A DNA stretch of 64,000 bases from Bagarius yarrelli (Eukaryota > Chordata > Actinopteri > Siluriformes > Sisoridae): contig VCAZ01000037.1 of assembly GCA_005784505.1 (NCBI GenBank), positions 100,001 to 164,000 of the forward strand, written 5' to 3'. The translations under genes were made by a program, and so were the position numbers. The notes beneath the pieces were generated by a model that was not told the DNA's origin, made no database searches, and was given only the letters and a program-made list of their open reading frames with translations. Every line of letters begins with the position of its first letter. Position 1 is the first letter of the stretch. This document shows positions 37,401-47,429 of this stretch, piece by piece.

Positions 37401-40400
37401 TGTAAAAATGCATTTTTATTATCTTAAAAAATATATCTAAATTACAACCTATGTTCTCGAGGTTAAATGCAGAAATTTTAGTTCATGCGTTCATGACCTC
37501 AAAATTAGATTATTGTGACGCTTTATTCTGTGGTTGTTCTGCACGCCCAATAAACAACCTCCAGATGGTCCAAAACACAGCAGCTAGAGTTCTTACTAGG
37601 ACCAGAAAGTATGATCATTTTAGCCATGGAAACCGAAAAACCCTTATAATGTGATGCAAAATGTGAGTGAAATTGTGAAATGTTATGTTCTAGATCTAGA
37701 AAAGTGTACAGCATCTGCATTTAAGAAGGACACATTCACATCTACTACTGTGTACGACTGTTCACATGCTCTCTTGGTTTATTGTTTATATGCTTAAGGT
37801 TTATATGGCTCCTCATTGCTCTTCTACTGTACTTATAGTTACTATTTTTGTTTTTTTTGGTTTTTTTATCTGGATGTTTACAATCTTAAAGATGGACATT
37901 AAAAAAAATATTTTACTGCATGTGGTTTTATGTATGATTCTGCTTGTGATAAATAACCTTTGAATTTGGATTTGATTTGATTTAAATTTGAACTGGCTGC
38001 AATGTTTTATCTACTGTAGGTGTAAAATGTAACTCCTTTTTCGTAGTTGCGTCCATTTAATTAAATAAAATAAACACTTGAGAATTTTTTTTCTATAGAC
38101 AGATAATTTGATATTTTTTCTTGTTTTAAAGTCACAAGCATTACTTCAGAATTACATGAAATTATTTACATTTGCGGCATTTGCAGCACTTTTATTTAGA
38201 GCGACTTTATTTATACAACTGGACAATTGGGGGGTTAAGGGCTTTACTCAGGGGCCCAACAGTGGTAACTTGGTGGAACCAGGAATCAAACCCACAATAC
38301 TCTGGTTAACAGTCCTTAACCACTAAGCTGCCACCTCCCTATTAATTAATAATTTTAATGTGAAGTTTTAAACAAAACCTGTTTTATACTAAGTTAACTA
38401 GTGAAATAACAACGAAAACTTAAATTACGAATAATATTTAACGTTTGACCTTATAAAATAGAGACAATTAAAACTGATTTTAAGGCACAGGAGGTAACGT
38501 GCCCATGTGAGACTGGCGAATTCTGTATTGAGTTTTACCTTCAGACAGATTTGCTGCTACAGGAGTCTGAGTCTCTTTACAGTAGGTCACCAGTTCTTTG
38601 GGTATGTAATTGAACTGTACAATCTCTGATGTTTCAAGCTCATGCATTCTGTACCTGAGGAAAAAAATACAACGGGATCTATGATCAGACAGATTTTTAC
38701 CATTTCAGATTGAGAACCTGGTTTAACCCATCTGGTGTTACAATCCTACCTGTGCTCCGAGTTTTCTAAGAGCTGAAGAGCTGAAGGGTCCATGTCCCAC
38801 TGCAGCATCCTAAAAAAACATCAGCACAAGGTGAGGACGTTATAATCTTACGGTCACACAGGATGGAGTCACATATTTATTCACATAAATACCAGGCAAT
38901 GAATGTCTCATCTCTACGAGAGCACAAAGAGCACACAAAAGTTACTATTTGCATACCCAGCAGAATACTAATAATACAACTGTTTTTATTGTACTTCAAG
39001 TTTTTATTTCAATAATTTTAAATGTGTGACTTATCAGTGTTCCTTACTCATATTTCATTAACTGCTCTACTCTCATTAATATACACCAGTCACTTCACCC
39101 TGTTTTTAATTTGAATTAGAAACTTATTTACACTTATCTAAGCCCTCAAATCTATTAATTTAACATGTAAACACCAGGACCACATCTTTAACAACTGACT
39201 TATGTCGGGTTTACTCTGTGTAAATATTCTTTTGCGATTATTGTCTGTCAGACTATATGAACATGATCTCTGTAGGATCTTAGTTGTCAGACTGTACGAC
39301 AGTCAAAATGAGTCAAAAACAGATGCACAGAAAGAAGAGTCGTCTGGACTTGTCTTGCTAAATCATACAAACACTCCTTTTTTCTTCATAACTCTTGACG
39401 GTCGGCATAGAATTCACAGTGCAGAACTGCCAAAAATTCATCAGAGGAAAAAAAACGGATCACGGCGGTTATTAATCATCAAACTAGCCATCAAAAACAA
39501 CAGATTTTAGCATAGGATTATAGGAATCTTCAAAATTTATCTCAGACGACCAAATTGAGGGCAATATTACACAGCGTAAAGCCGGCTTTAGCCTTCTCAA
39601 GACCCACATCCCTAAAACACTTTAAACCAGTAAGGCTTAAGTTCACCTTCAATTCATTTTGAAATGTTTCAAAAAGCCAAAGTACAAAAAAAAAAAAACC
39701 CCTCTTATATACAGTTGAAATAACACATACGAACAAGTAAAGACACATGGTTTAATATGAATATTTAAACAGTTTTTAAATTGGAAATAAAGGACTGATT
39801 GTAAATAACAACACAAAGATCCCTGGTTGGTAAATTAAAAAGTGCGGTAGTACAAAAATAAGAAGAGGCTAACTGTACCATCCACTGACCACTGGAGGGC
39901 GCCCTCACCAGAGTACTAGCATTCACTTCCGGTGTCACTTCCTGTTAGCTTTAGAAGCTAGCGCTAGCAAACCCAAGTTCCAGAGTATTGTTAGCCTGTC
40001 TATCTGGTCTTAAGCTATGCTCTCTCTTTGTTTATTGGGTTACATCTTTGCGATTCGGTTTTGTTTGCTTTGGTTTTGATTATTTTCCCGTGTACTGACT
40101 TCTGTCTGTTAATCGACTACATCTTTGATTCCGTTCCTGTTTGTCTCCTGTCCTTAATAAAGCGTTTTACCTTGATGATGGATCCCTTTCAGCCCGGTTC
40201 GTTACAGGTTTACTGCATGACTGGAGAGAAACCCAGGAAACAGCCGCCCACATTTACCATTTTTTTTTACGCTGACATGTCAGATGCTGCACTTAAATAC
40301 TATTAAATACATCAATGCTTTATTTCTTTAGAAAAAAAACTGTGACCATCCATACACACTGCTGTAAACTGACATTTACATTTATGGCAATTGACAGACT

Positions 40401-43400
40401 CTCATATCCAAAGCCACTGGTTGATTTATTCATAGACAGAAAATAGATTATCAGTCAAATAATCTGTTGCGGTGTAAAAATGGGGGACAACATTTAAACA
40501 CTTCATAACCATAGTCTTGGTCTGGAGACTGTTTGGGCATAAATCAGGGGTTCTTTACACCAACTCTGGTCTAGAAACTGGAGAGCCCCGATGCGTACCC
40601 TCCTTAGACCCTAAGTGATAGTGTGACAAATGAAGCAGTGCTGTAAGATTTGCACTTATTGCTGGGGGTAATGAGTGCTTTGGGGTAGGTAGTCACTGGT
40701 CTGTTTTTGGCTTTTGTAGGCAGGCATTAGTATTTTATCTCTTACAGTTATTTAGCTGCCCTCTGGATCTGTTGCAGAGGTCGACTGGTGCACAACCGCA
40801 GATTAGGAGTCCAAGGCAAGAACATAAACTGCCTGAGTGAATAGAAATGAATGAATCCTACTGATGTCCTAAAGGAGAAACTTGGTCGAGTGTTTTATAT
40901 GAGAGAAAAAGGAGAGTTGATTGTTAATAGATATCCCATTAAATGCAGCACCAGAAGGTGAGTGTCAACCTGGGTATTGTAAAATTTATATAAACAACAA
41001 GTACTGTGATAATGTACAAGGTATTAAATCTGTTCCATTTGGATGACGCAGGATAAAAGTAAGCTAATGTTTAAGGGTCTGTCGTAAGGAGATGACAAAG
41101 GCAGTTTTAGTGATTTAAACACTAACTTGGCAGCCCAGTTTGCCTGATAATTACTGTAGATTTAATAGTGTTTTTTTTACAGTGTACAGTGCAGTTTTAG
41201 AACTTGGCAATGCCAAAGACAAACTGAATAAATACATGTTAAACCCACATAAAACAGCCTACCAAAAATTGTGCTTTAAGGTAAATAAAGATTTGGATTT
41301 TAAAATGACCAAAGGTTTTTGAATTGCACCCAAAATAACCAATTAGACTTTGTCCAAAATACCTTTGAGTTTTTCCAACTAATTTTTAGCAGATGACTGT
41401 TAGTTTCATACCTAGCCATGGGTCCTCCCTCCTCTGACTCCTGGCTCCCGTTCTCACTGAAAGCACTTAGTGAAGAGGGAGACATAACGGTAGGGACTAA
41501 ATAATGAAAATAACAGGTATCCCATGTTAAAAGCTGGAGTGGCCTCTCTGGAATCCAGCACAAAGTCCAGCACAGACAAATTAACATAACAGGCAAAATG
41601 GTCAAATTAAAGAGGGCAGAAAAAAGGAAAAGGGAAGAAACAGAGAAATTTGTGATATATTTCTTGACGATTTGTCCAATATGGTATGAATTTTAGATAG
41701 TGATTAATGTTAAACATGATGGTTCATCAAATACAGATTACATTTTTGTACGTCTTATGTATTTGCCACAGTGAAAATGAAATGTAGCCATGCTGCTTAA
41801 CTATTTTATTATATTACAGACATCACTGACCCAAATCCTTAAAGTAGCACACGTCCTGACTTTTTTTTTTTTACATATAACTGTACAATAAATTAATAAA
41901 AGTATTAAAAAACACGAACAACAGTATCTTAGGCTAAGATTTTGATGGTAAAATCTGACTTTATTAATTATTAAAACCTAATTTAGCAAAAAAGAAGCCA
42001 GCACATTGATCTAAAATGACAACAAAAGCACTTCCATACTGCACACAGCATGAAAAGAAGTATACAAAAGGAAAAAGAGACACAGTGTGACATGCACTTA
42101 AGCCATGTTTTCCCACGGGGTAATAGTTAGCCACTCAAAACCGATTCAATGAGCTTATTGTTTATGTCATAGAAAAAACTAAAACTGCACTGAGAGAAAG
42201 AACTGGGGGACACGAAATCCTGAGTTGGACGACCCTTTTAGTGTTGTTTTCCTGATCAAGTCACTTTTCACTCCACAATGAAAGGTACAATAGGTGATTG
42301 TCTTTGGAAATAATTCTTGTTCTGCTGGTTAACAGTCTCTTCAACGACGGATAATTATTATTTATTTAATTGGTATAAATGTATTTATATGTATTTGTAT
42401 ATTTTGTGAAAGATGCAGGAACAAGAAATGTTTGTTCAATCAATATATTTACTTAAAACAGTAAATATGAGTTAAAGATCTGGACTGCAGGCAGGTTAAT
42501 TCAGCACCCGGATTCTTCTACTACAGAGTCATGCTGTTGTGATAGCTGCAGTATGGGGTTTTACACAAGGTCTTCCCTGAAATAGACATCGTCTGGAGGG
42601 AGCATATGTTTCCCTAAAATCTTTATCTACCTTTCAGCATTCATAGTGTCTTCCAAAGACACCCCCCCCCAAATACCATCAGAGATGCTGGCTTTTGAAC
42701 TGAACACTAATAAAACACTCTTTAGCCCGGAGGACACGGCGTCTGTGATTTCCAACAAGAATGTCCAATGTGGACTCGTCTGACTATAGAACACTTTTCC
42801 ACTTTGAATCAGTTTATTTTAAATGATTCTTGGCTCACAGGACACGACGGCGCTTCTGGACCATGTTCACATGTGGCTTCCTTTTTGCATGATGGAGCTT
42901 TAGTTGGTGTCTGCAGATGACACGGCAGAATGTGTTTACTGACAGTGATGTCTGGAAGTTTTCCTGGGTGCATTTATTAATATCAATCACGTAATTATGC
43001 CGACGAGTGATGCAGTGAGGGCCCGGAGACAGACATCCTTGTCCCTTACACACACAGATTTCTCCAGTTTCTCTGAATCTTCTGATGTACTGTAGATGAT
43101 GAGATTTGCCAGAGACTCATCTTTACCTCTGAGAAACTCTGTCTCTCTAACACATCCCTTTATAACTAATTAAAGTTACACACCTGATGTCAATTACCTT
43201 ATTTACTTGCTGAAGGTTATTCCTGCTAAAACTTTTCAAAATTGATTGCTTTTTCAGCTTTTTGTAAGACTTGTAGAAGGCATCAAATCTGAAATGAGCT
43301 TATTTAGTAGAACTGTAAAATTTCTTAGTTTAAACATTTATGTTCACTATGTTGTCTTTTAGTTTTCACTTTATTCAAAAAAAAAAAAAAAATAAAAAAA

Positions 43401-43885
43401 TATATATATATATATATATATTCCGGAATTCAGACTGTGTGTATATAACTTATAATAATGTTTATATTAACATATACTATCTTTAAGTTGCATCTAAACT
43501 GCTTATGTATTAAGAAGCTGCAGAATTGACATGAAATTAAACTGCAGGACTGGCGAGGATGTGGATGTTATTAGAGATGAGATGTCATTTCTAGCATGTG
43601 GGAATGAATTGAACTTGAGTTAAATACCTAAAGGCAGGTCTGGAGAGATCGCTCTTTTCTGTCTGTCCATGTCTTCAGACACACTCTCTGCCATTTGCTG
43701 TACCTCAGACTAGAACAAACACACGGTCTTTAAAACTGACCATAACCACAAAGAACAAAGAAGAGTGGAAAACTCACCTCTTTTTTTTTCCTCTCCTCTT
43801 CTTTCCTTCGCTTTTCTTCATGCATCTGAGCAACAAGCTGCTTTGTGCGTTCCAGTTTAGCTTTTATGTAGCTTGTGTCAGACAT
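22486..43885 (-). CDS. dync1i1: Cytoplasmic dynein 1 intermediate chain, closest to DYNC1I1, 16 coding exons
   Basis: Coding exons in transcript order: 43778-43885, 43628-43709, 41412-41496, 38750-38809, 38539-38654, 33601-33696, 33349-33511, 32605-32704, 29573-29698, 28362-28508, 27279-27392, 26530-26663, 26301-26445, 23071-23211, 22698-22823, 22486-22590; total 1848 nt (615 codons plus TAA), phases consistent. The chain links dynein heavy chain to light chains, dynactin and cargo. The N-terminal helix (MSDTSYIKAKLERTKQLVAQ) binds p150Glued and NudE; the light-chain segment is LVTYCKETQTPV with the LC8 motif TQT at residues 140-142; a WD40 propeller fills about 260-600. GMAFPAGDVNNFVVGSEEG and VWVYDVGE favour IC1 over IC2. 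A second ATG lies one codon upstream (43888); MSD was chosen because it is the family start. Divergence is higher than usual for this family, so a fish-specific paralogue is possible. Confidence 0.9.
23560..23745 (+). repeat. Dispersed repeat, copy B
   Basis: Similar to 14060-14300 (GGAGTGGAGGAG ... TGACATGCAATGAGG ... ATACACTATCATGAAA). It lies in a dync1i1 intron. Class unknown. Confidence 0.5.
23790..24985 (+). mobile_element. Tc1-like transposon remnant, transposase pseudogene
   Basis: Broken plus-strand frames show a Tc1 transposase from end to end: a helix-turn-helix start (LTNVQKTVIDTLNKE), KHIHKKLSG, a QQD box equivalent (QQDLAP) and near the end DWPANSPDLNPIENL followed by a stop, GIVRRKMRDTRPNN and KATWASIIPEQCH. 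Stops and indels kill the gene. It lies in the dync1i1 intron between exons 26301-26445 and 23071-23211. Confidence 0.8.
24996..25300 (+). mobile_element. L2 reverse transcriptase fragment
   Basis: TDRYQFADLNGDYSACS, then GSVLGPLLFSLYMPPLGNII, FHCYTDDTQLYVS (YTDD in place of YADD) and NFLLLNPDKAMVLVLGP match the longer L2 at 30241-31011. It is truncated at both ends and abuts the Tc1 remnant on the left. Confidence 0.8.
25306..25470 (+). mobile_element. Ty3/gypsy-type RNase H fragment
   Basis: The frame VEVNATSGIGAILSQQQGNP with PCLHPCAFFFFRKMTMAE resembles the start of a Ty3/gypsy RNase H domain (VEVDAS..GIGAVLSQ; HPCAFFSRKL). It is a short insert directly after the L2 fragment, with no other retroelement domains and non-functional. 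Confidence 0.7.
29025..29101. repeat. Tandem repeat, three 27-bp-class units
   Basis: TTTTCTTAATTGGTTG followed by TTTTATTAGCA occurs twice and a third partial unit follows (TTTTCTTAAGTGGTTG). It lies in a dync1i1 intron. Confidence 0.8.
29990..31715 (+). mobile_element. L2-type LINE, 5'-truncated, long RT frame
   Basis: It starts inside RT (LSNYRPISNLPFISKILEKV). An open frame at 30241-31011 carries LDLSATFDTIDHDILLHRL, VKYGVPQGSVLGPLLFSLYM and FHCYADDTQLYVS, plus DSNLSFEGHVNNITRIAFYH. The 3'UTR includes a (CT)n tract at about 31316-31338 and the L2 end GTAAAAAGCGCCAAACAAAT then AATTGAATTGAAT. Only a partial ORF2 remains, so it cannot move by itself. It sits in a dync1i1 intron between exons 32605-32704 and 29573-29698. 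Confidence 0.85.
33850..34100 (-). mobile_element. Tc1-like transposase remnant
   Basis: The minus-strand frame contains WGCCSLSGSATLC and YLNILNDQVIPS, which align with the WGC...G.L and Y..IL...LP segments of Tc1 transposases. It is a decayed fragment in a dync1i1 intron. Confidence 0.6.
34325..34440 (-). repeat. Rex1 3'-end fragment
   Basis: ATTAGATTATATTAGATTAG followed by ATTCAACTTTATTGTCACTG and the GTACAGAGCC motif matches the end of the Rex1 copy at 58447-58510. Only about 115 bp remain. Confidence 0.8.
34560..37680 (+). mobile_element. Near full-length but broken L2-type LINE with ORF1 and ORF2 remnants
   Basis: The ORF1 part (34616-35430) has a Cys-rich start (CFTCDKCRKI), a short coiled coil, then an SGNH-esterase-like block with LLISDSIV and a DxxH box in RDGIHLFWG. 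The ORF2 endonuclease follows (LYRPPGHHTDQTY, LIVGDFNIHV at about 35840-35945, with the GDFN motif). RT remnants lie at about 36980-37650 (FHCYADDTQLYI, MTSKLDYCDALFCGCSA). The segment expected between endonuclease/early RT and the GVPQG box is missing and is occupied by the telomere-like block at 36888-36990. Frameshifts and stops inactivate it. It lies in the dync1i1 intron between exons 38539-38654 and 33601-33696. Confidence 0.75.
36888..36990. repeat. Interstitial telomeric repeat with foldback
   Basis: About eight TTAGGG-like units (36889-36942) run into GTGAACGAAGAGG, then an 8-nt loop, then the inverted copy ending in CCCTAACCCTAACCCT. Arms 36933-36954 and 36963-36984 are exact 22-bp reverse complements. 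Confidence 0.92.
38162..38335 (-). repeat. tRNA-derived SINE
   Basis: The plus strand shows ATTTACATTTGCGGCATTTG, then GGGGTTAAGGGCTTTACTCA, and ends CCTTAACCACTAAGCTGCCA, the reversed tRNA-like head. It belongs to the family at 63176-63365. Confidence 0.75.
39875..40206 (+). mobile_element. Solo-LTR-like fragment
   Basis: It shares with 60590-60955 the CACTTCCGGTGTCACTTCCT block, a long T/G-rich transcribed-looking body (TTTGTTTGCTTTGGTTTTGA) and an AATAAAG poly(A) signal followed by a GATGGATCCCTTTCAG end. That layout fits a Ty3/gypsy LTR. No internal domains flank it. Confidence 0.55.
42560..43400 (-). mobile_element. Tc1-like transposon remnant
   Basis: The minus-strand frame at 43053-42835 contains VNTFCRVICRHQLKLHHAKR followed by KPHVNMVQKRRRVL, a familiar Tc1 transposase segment, and below it come remnants of W.. 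VLWSDES-type sequence (FHFE, TFLLES region). Stops are frequent. It lies in the dync1i1 intron between exons 43628-43709 and 41412-41496. Confidence 0.7.
43378..43421. repeat. (A)n(TA)n tract
   Basis: An A-run followed by about ten TA dinucleotides, at the edge of the Tc1-like remnant. Confidence 0.9.
43778..43885 (-). CDS. dync1i1: dync1i1 first coding exon, p150/NudE-binding helix
   Basis: It encodes 36 residues, MSDTSYIKAKLERTKQLVAQ followed by a Lys/Glu-rich helix ending ERKKKE, and stops at GAG|GTGAGT. Charged heptads indicate a single alpha helix or coiled coil. This is the most conserved stretch of the variable N-terminal half. Confidence 0.92.
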
Positions 43886-44929
43886 CATCAGTGCTGTTCA
43901 TTCATACAAAATGTATACAGCTCAAACGTGAGTAAACACAATCACATCTGTACTATAAATCCACTCTACTTAATTTAGTTGTATTGTTATGATCACCTGT
44001 GTGTTCTTATGATTAATGGTTAATCTGGTAAACCTTTGGGGAAGAGCTACCCTTCATAACCAAAGGTTTGCAGACCTTACGAGCACATTTATGAGTGTGT
44101 TTTCCTGGCGTCTAATAGTTGTTACAAAAATAAAATGTCTCTAAATAACGCTCATTTCCTGATTCTGACTCAAAACCGACTGAACCCCAGACCTCCTCAG
44201 CCCAACATTAGTGTCTGATCTCAGCAATATCCACACAGTCACATGACCCAATCTAGTGAAAATACTTTCCTGAAGTGTAAAGGTGGTTATAGAAAAAAAA
44301 AGGCTGAGACTAAGTCTTGAATAGGATGATTAAAAACACATCTGGATTTGGGTGGTCAGGTGTCCCGATACTTTTGTTTCTATTGAATATTTTATATTTA
44401 CTACATTTATTTCTATTAATCTGTCTTGTAGGGTTTCCTACACTAGATTCACAATGAATTATGGGATCTATTAATATTATAAATTAAATAAATATATAAA
44501 TTAAAATATGGGATCTACCACTAATAATAATGATAATAATAACTATAGTAATAATAATTACACAACTGAATGAATTGAATGATGGCAGGCGTCACCTTGG
44601 TACCTTAAGCCAGTACACAAATCTCTTTTTCTCACCCGTCATGTTTGTAAGACTTGTCTCATGTCCCCTGTCCTGTCAAAAACACTGTTAATTTTTTTTA
44701 TTACTTTTATCATCAGATCATCCTCTAGTCTCTCCTGCTCGGAGGGGTTGTGTATCAGTGCTGTGTGTTTGCTGTTAGCTTGTTGTTGAAATGATAATAC
44801 GGCACACAGCAGCCTATCAGCTTAATTATTTCATGTCAGCTTCAGGAACGACAATTAAACACGCGATAAACTATCTATTACATGTAGATTTACTGTACCG
44901 TTGTTTTTTTATGTTCTTGTAAGGTTTTC

Positions 44930-45070
44930 TTGAATTTTCACATCAGCGCTCCTCCTTAAAGCAGCCCGGCACCGGCCCCGGTTGGAAAAAGATAATGTAC
45001 AACAAGTAAAATGATGCGCGCGGCTTTTAGGCACTTAACGGTAATCGCGCTATGCGAGGAGCTCCTACAT
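44930..45070 (-). promoter_or_regulatory. dync1i1: Candidate dync1i1 promoter or non-coding first exon
   Basis: This is the only GC-rich, CpG-containing patch (CAGCCCGGCACCGGCCCCGG and GATGCGCGCGGC) upstream of the first coding exon. It lies about 1.1 kb from the ATG. No start site or donor could be fixed; GCTGAT|GTGAAA near 44943 is one possible donor. Confidence 0.35.
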
Positions 45071-45534
45071 CAGTTTGAATCGACAATTTAATACATAAAA
45101 CAATATAATAAACAAAATACACATCTTTACGTCTTTATAAGTAAAGTGTAATATCAACAAAAACATATTATTATTATTATTATTATTAATAATGGGCATT
45201 TTTTAATTCATAAATAAACTTTAATTGCATCTGATTTTTAAGTAATCTTTAGAGTACCTGACTGTGGATCAACGCATAAGGTTTTTTCAACTTTAAAACA
45301 ACAATATGGACACTTAATAATCCATAAACATGCCCCTGAGGTACCAGTGACCACTGTTTCTGCCCCTCCTAGAATTTGCCCAATCATGGATCTGGATAGT
45401 GATTGGGGATCCATGAAAATTACAGAGCCACACAGACGCTTTAAGGATGGACTGGGACTCACTTTGCTCCACTGACTCAAGACTACAGTTTACATAGCAT
45501 TTGATCCCCATCACTGCACCTCAACATAGTTTAG

Positions 45535-46570
45535 CTGTAATAAACAGACACTCGGTGTCACCCAGATGAGGGTGGGTTCCCTCTTGTGTCTGGTTCCTCT
45601 CAAGGTTTCTTCCTGCAAATGCTTGTTCCAGCATCAACAAGCGTTTGCATTTTTCCCTTCTAAATATTTAAGTTACAGATAAACCAATCATTTTAACCTG
45701 GGTTTAAAAATGGCTGGTTCTAATTTATGTAGGTAGACTGATCCAAAGTGTCAGAGAAGCTACTGTGAATGCTTGATCACCTCTAGACTTTAGTCTGGTT
45801 CTAGGAACCACTAAGAGCCTTAAACTGGCAGACCTAAGAGCTCTTTCAGGTTGGTGTTCTATCAACAGATCAGAGAGGTATGCGGGTGATAAACTATTCA
45901 AAAACAAAAAAGCACACTTTAAAATGAATCACACAGTGCACAGGTAGCCAATGCAAATATCCAAACACAGGGGTAATTGCTCACAATTTCCTTCTCCCTT
46001 CAAGACTCTTTTTAGATGATGTAATAATTTAAATAAGACCGACTTGTCCTCGAAATACAGTAACAATAAGTCTCATAGTGATAAAGCATGATTTATCCTT
46101 TCAAAGTAGGTAAAAGAAATTTAAGCTTAAGAAATTGAAGGACATTCAGGCATGCGACCACTAAATTTAAGCAATTCTTAAGTTTTAGAGAAATATGTGC
46201 GTGTCTGTCATCTGCATGACAATGGTAACTTATACTATACTTCTTCAAAATAGATTTAAGTGTAAGCATGTACAGCGAAAACAACATGGGAGCAAGCATA
46301 GAGCCTTGTAGAATCCCAAAGGTTAGAGGTATAGAGATGGAGTGAAATTTGCCACTAGTGATTTTGGACCTTTTATTAGTAAAAAAGGATTGAAACCAAT
46401 TAAGGCTGAACCATTAATAACTGTTCTAATCAGGACAAAAAACCCCCATTGTGGTCTACAGTCTCAAAGGCAGCGCCCAAGTCCAACAGTAGCAGTGCTA
46501 CAGTAGGTAGCAAAACTAACATCATTAAACACTTTCAGATTTTACACTCAAGTTTACTTGAGTTTGCCAG
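45535..46570 (-). mobile_element. L2-type LINE fragments in the dync1i1-tbc1d31 spacer
   Basis: A short plus-strand L2 tail (45540-45620: ACCCAGATGAGGGTGGGTTC) is followed by minus-strand L2 RT remnants from 46560 down to 45725: MLAPMLFSLYMLTLKSILKK, ISYHCHADDRHAHIS (YADD lost to HADD) and, later, ERALRSASLRLLVVPRTRLK. Two insertions in opposite orientation are the simplest reading. Confidence 0.7.
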
Positions 46571-47429
46571 CCTTTCATAAATTACTTTAATGATATGAAT
46601 CGTACTGGAAGTAAGTGAACCGACTCTAAAAACAAGCATGCAGACCAAAAAGAGGACCACCCCCTCTTACAAATTATTTATTTATTATTATGATAGGTTT
46701 TTTCCCCGCTTGTTTATTTCTTTCTTTATTTAATTTTAAAAAATGAAAAATTATGATGATTTGCAGCAGCAGCAGCAGCAAAAAAAAAAAAGGAATTCAC
46801 TAATAGTGTAAACTACTCTTTATTAAAGCACACTTTCACTTATTACCCCTTTATATGTCAATGAACTGCACCGGGTTTCCCAATTTTAGAATATGCCTTG
46901 TTCACTGCATGAAATTGAATCATTCCGATTTTTATGGTTAAAACCCCCAAAAAACTGGTACTAGAACACATCGGGCACTTAACAACTGCACAGTATCGTT
47001 TAACATTCCTAACTTAAAAACATCCATGATAGTTAAAAAAGTCGGACTGAAAACGAGAGCTATGCATTATGATACAGTGGAAAAGCAAAAAGAACTTGAC
47101 AGAAACTGACATAATGACAGTGTTTTGAGTGGAAGAATATATTTTCAACAGAGAACTTTGCATCCTTCAAAAAATAAAAACAGTACATTTTTCAAGTAAA
47201 AAAACCCCAACAAATTATGCACAAACAATTTTTAAACAATATTTACCACTTAAATCTAAAGCTTGTCCAACACGCATAAAGATCCTATTGAAAGAGTCCA
47301 CAGAGAAATAGTTTCATCTTCTGAATGAGTTGAATTCATTTTGAATCATCTAAAGCTTAATTCAGTCTAAGTTAGCATTCTACTTACTGAATAAAAGTAA
47401 TAAAAGTTGTCTTGTGAATTTCTGCCTGG
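46571..47429. other. tbc1d31 3'UTR and downstream flank
   Basis: AT-rich, with no coding signal. A candidate AATAAA on the minus strand is at 46824-46819, about 600 nt past the tbc1d31 stop. A (GCA)n plus poly(A) patch lies at about 46765-46792. Confidence 0.4.

Noticed and set aside
43883..43888. Upstream ATG (43888) as the dync1i1 start
   Set aside because: It is in frame, but the family protein starts MSD, so the second ATG at 43885 is preferred; a scanning ribosome could use either.
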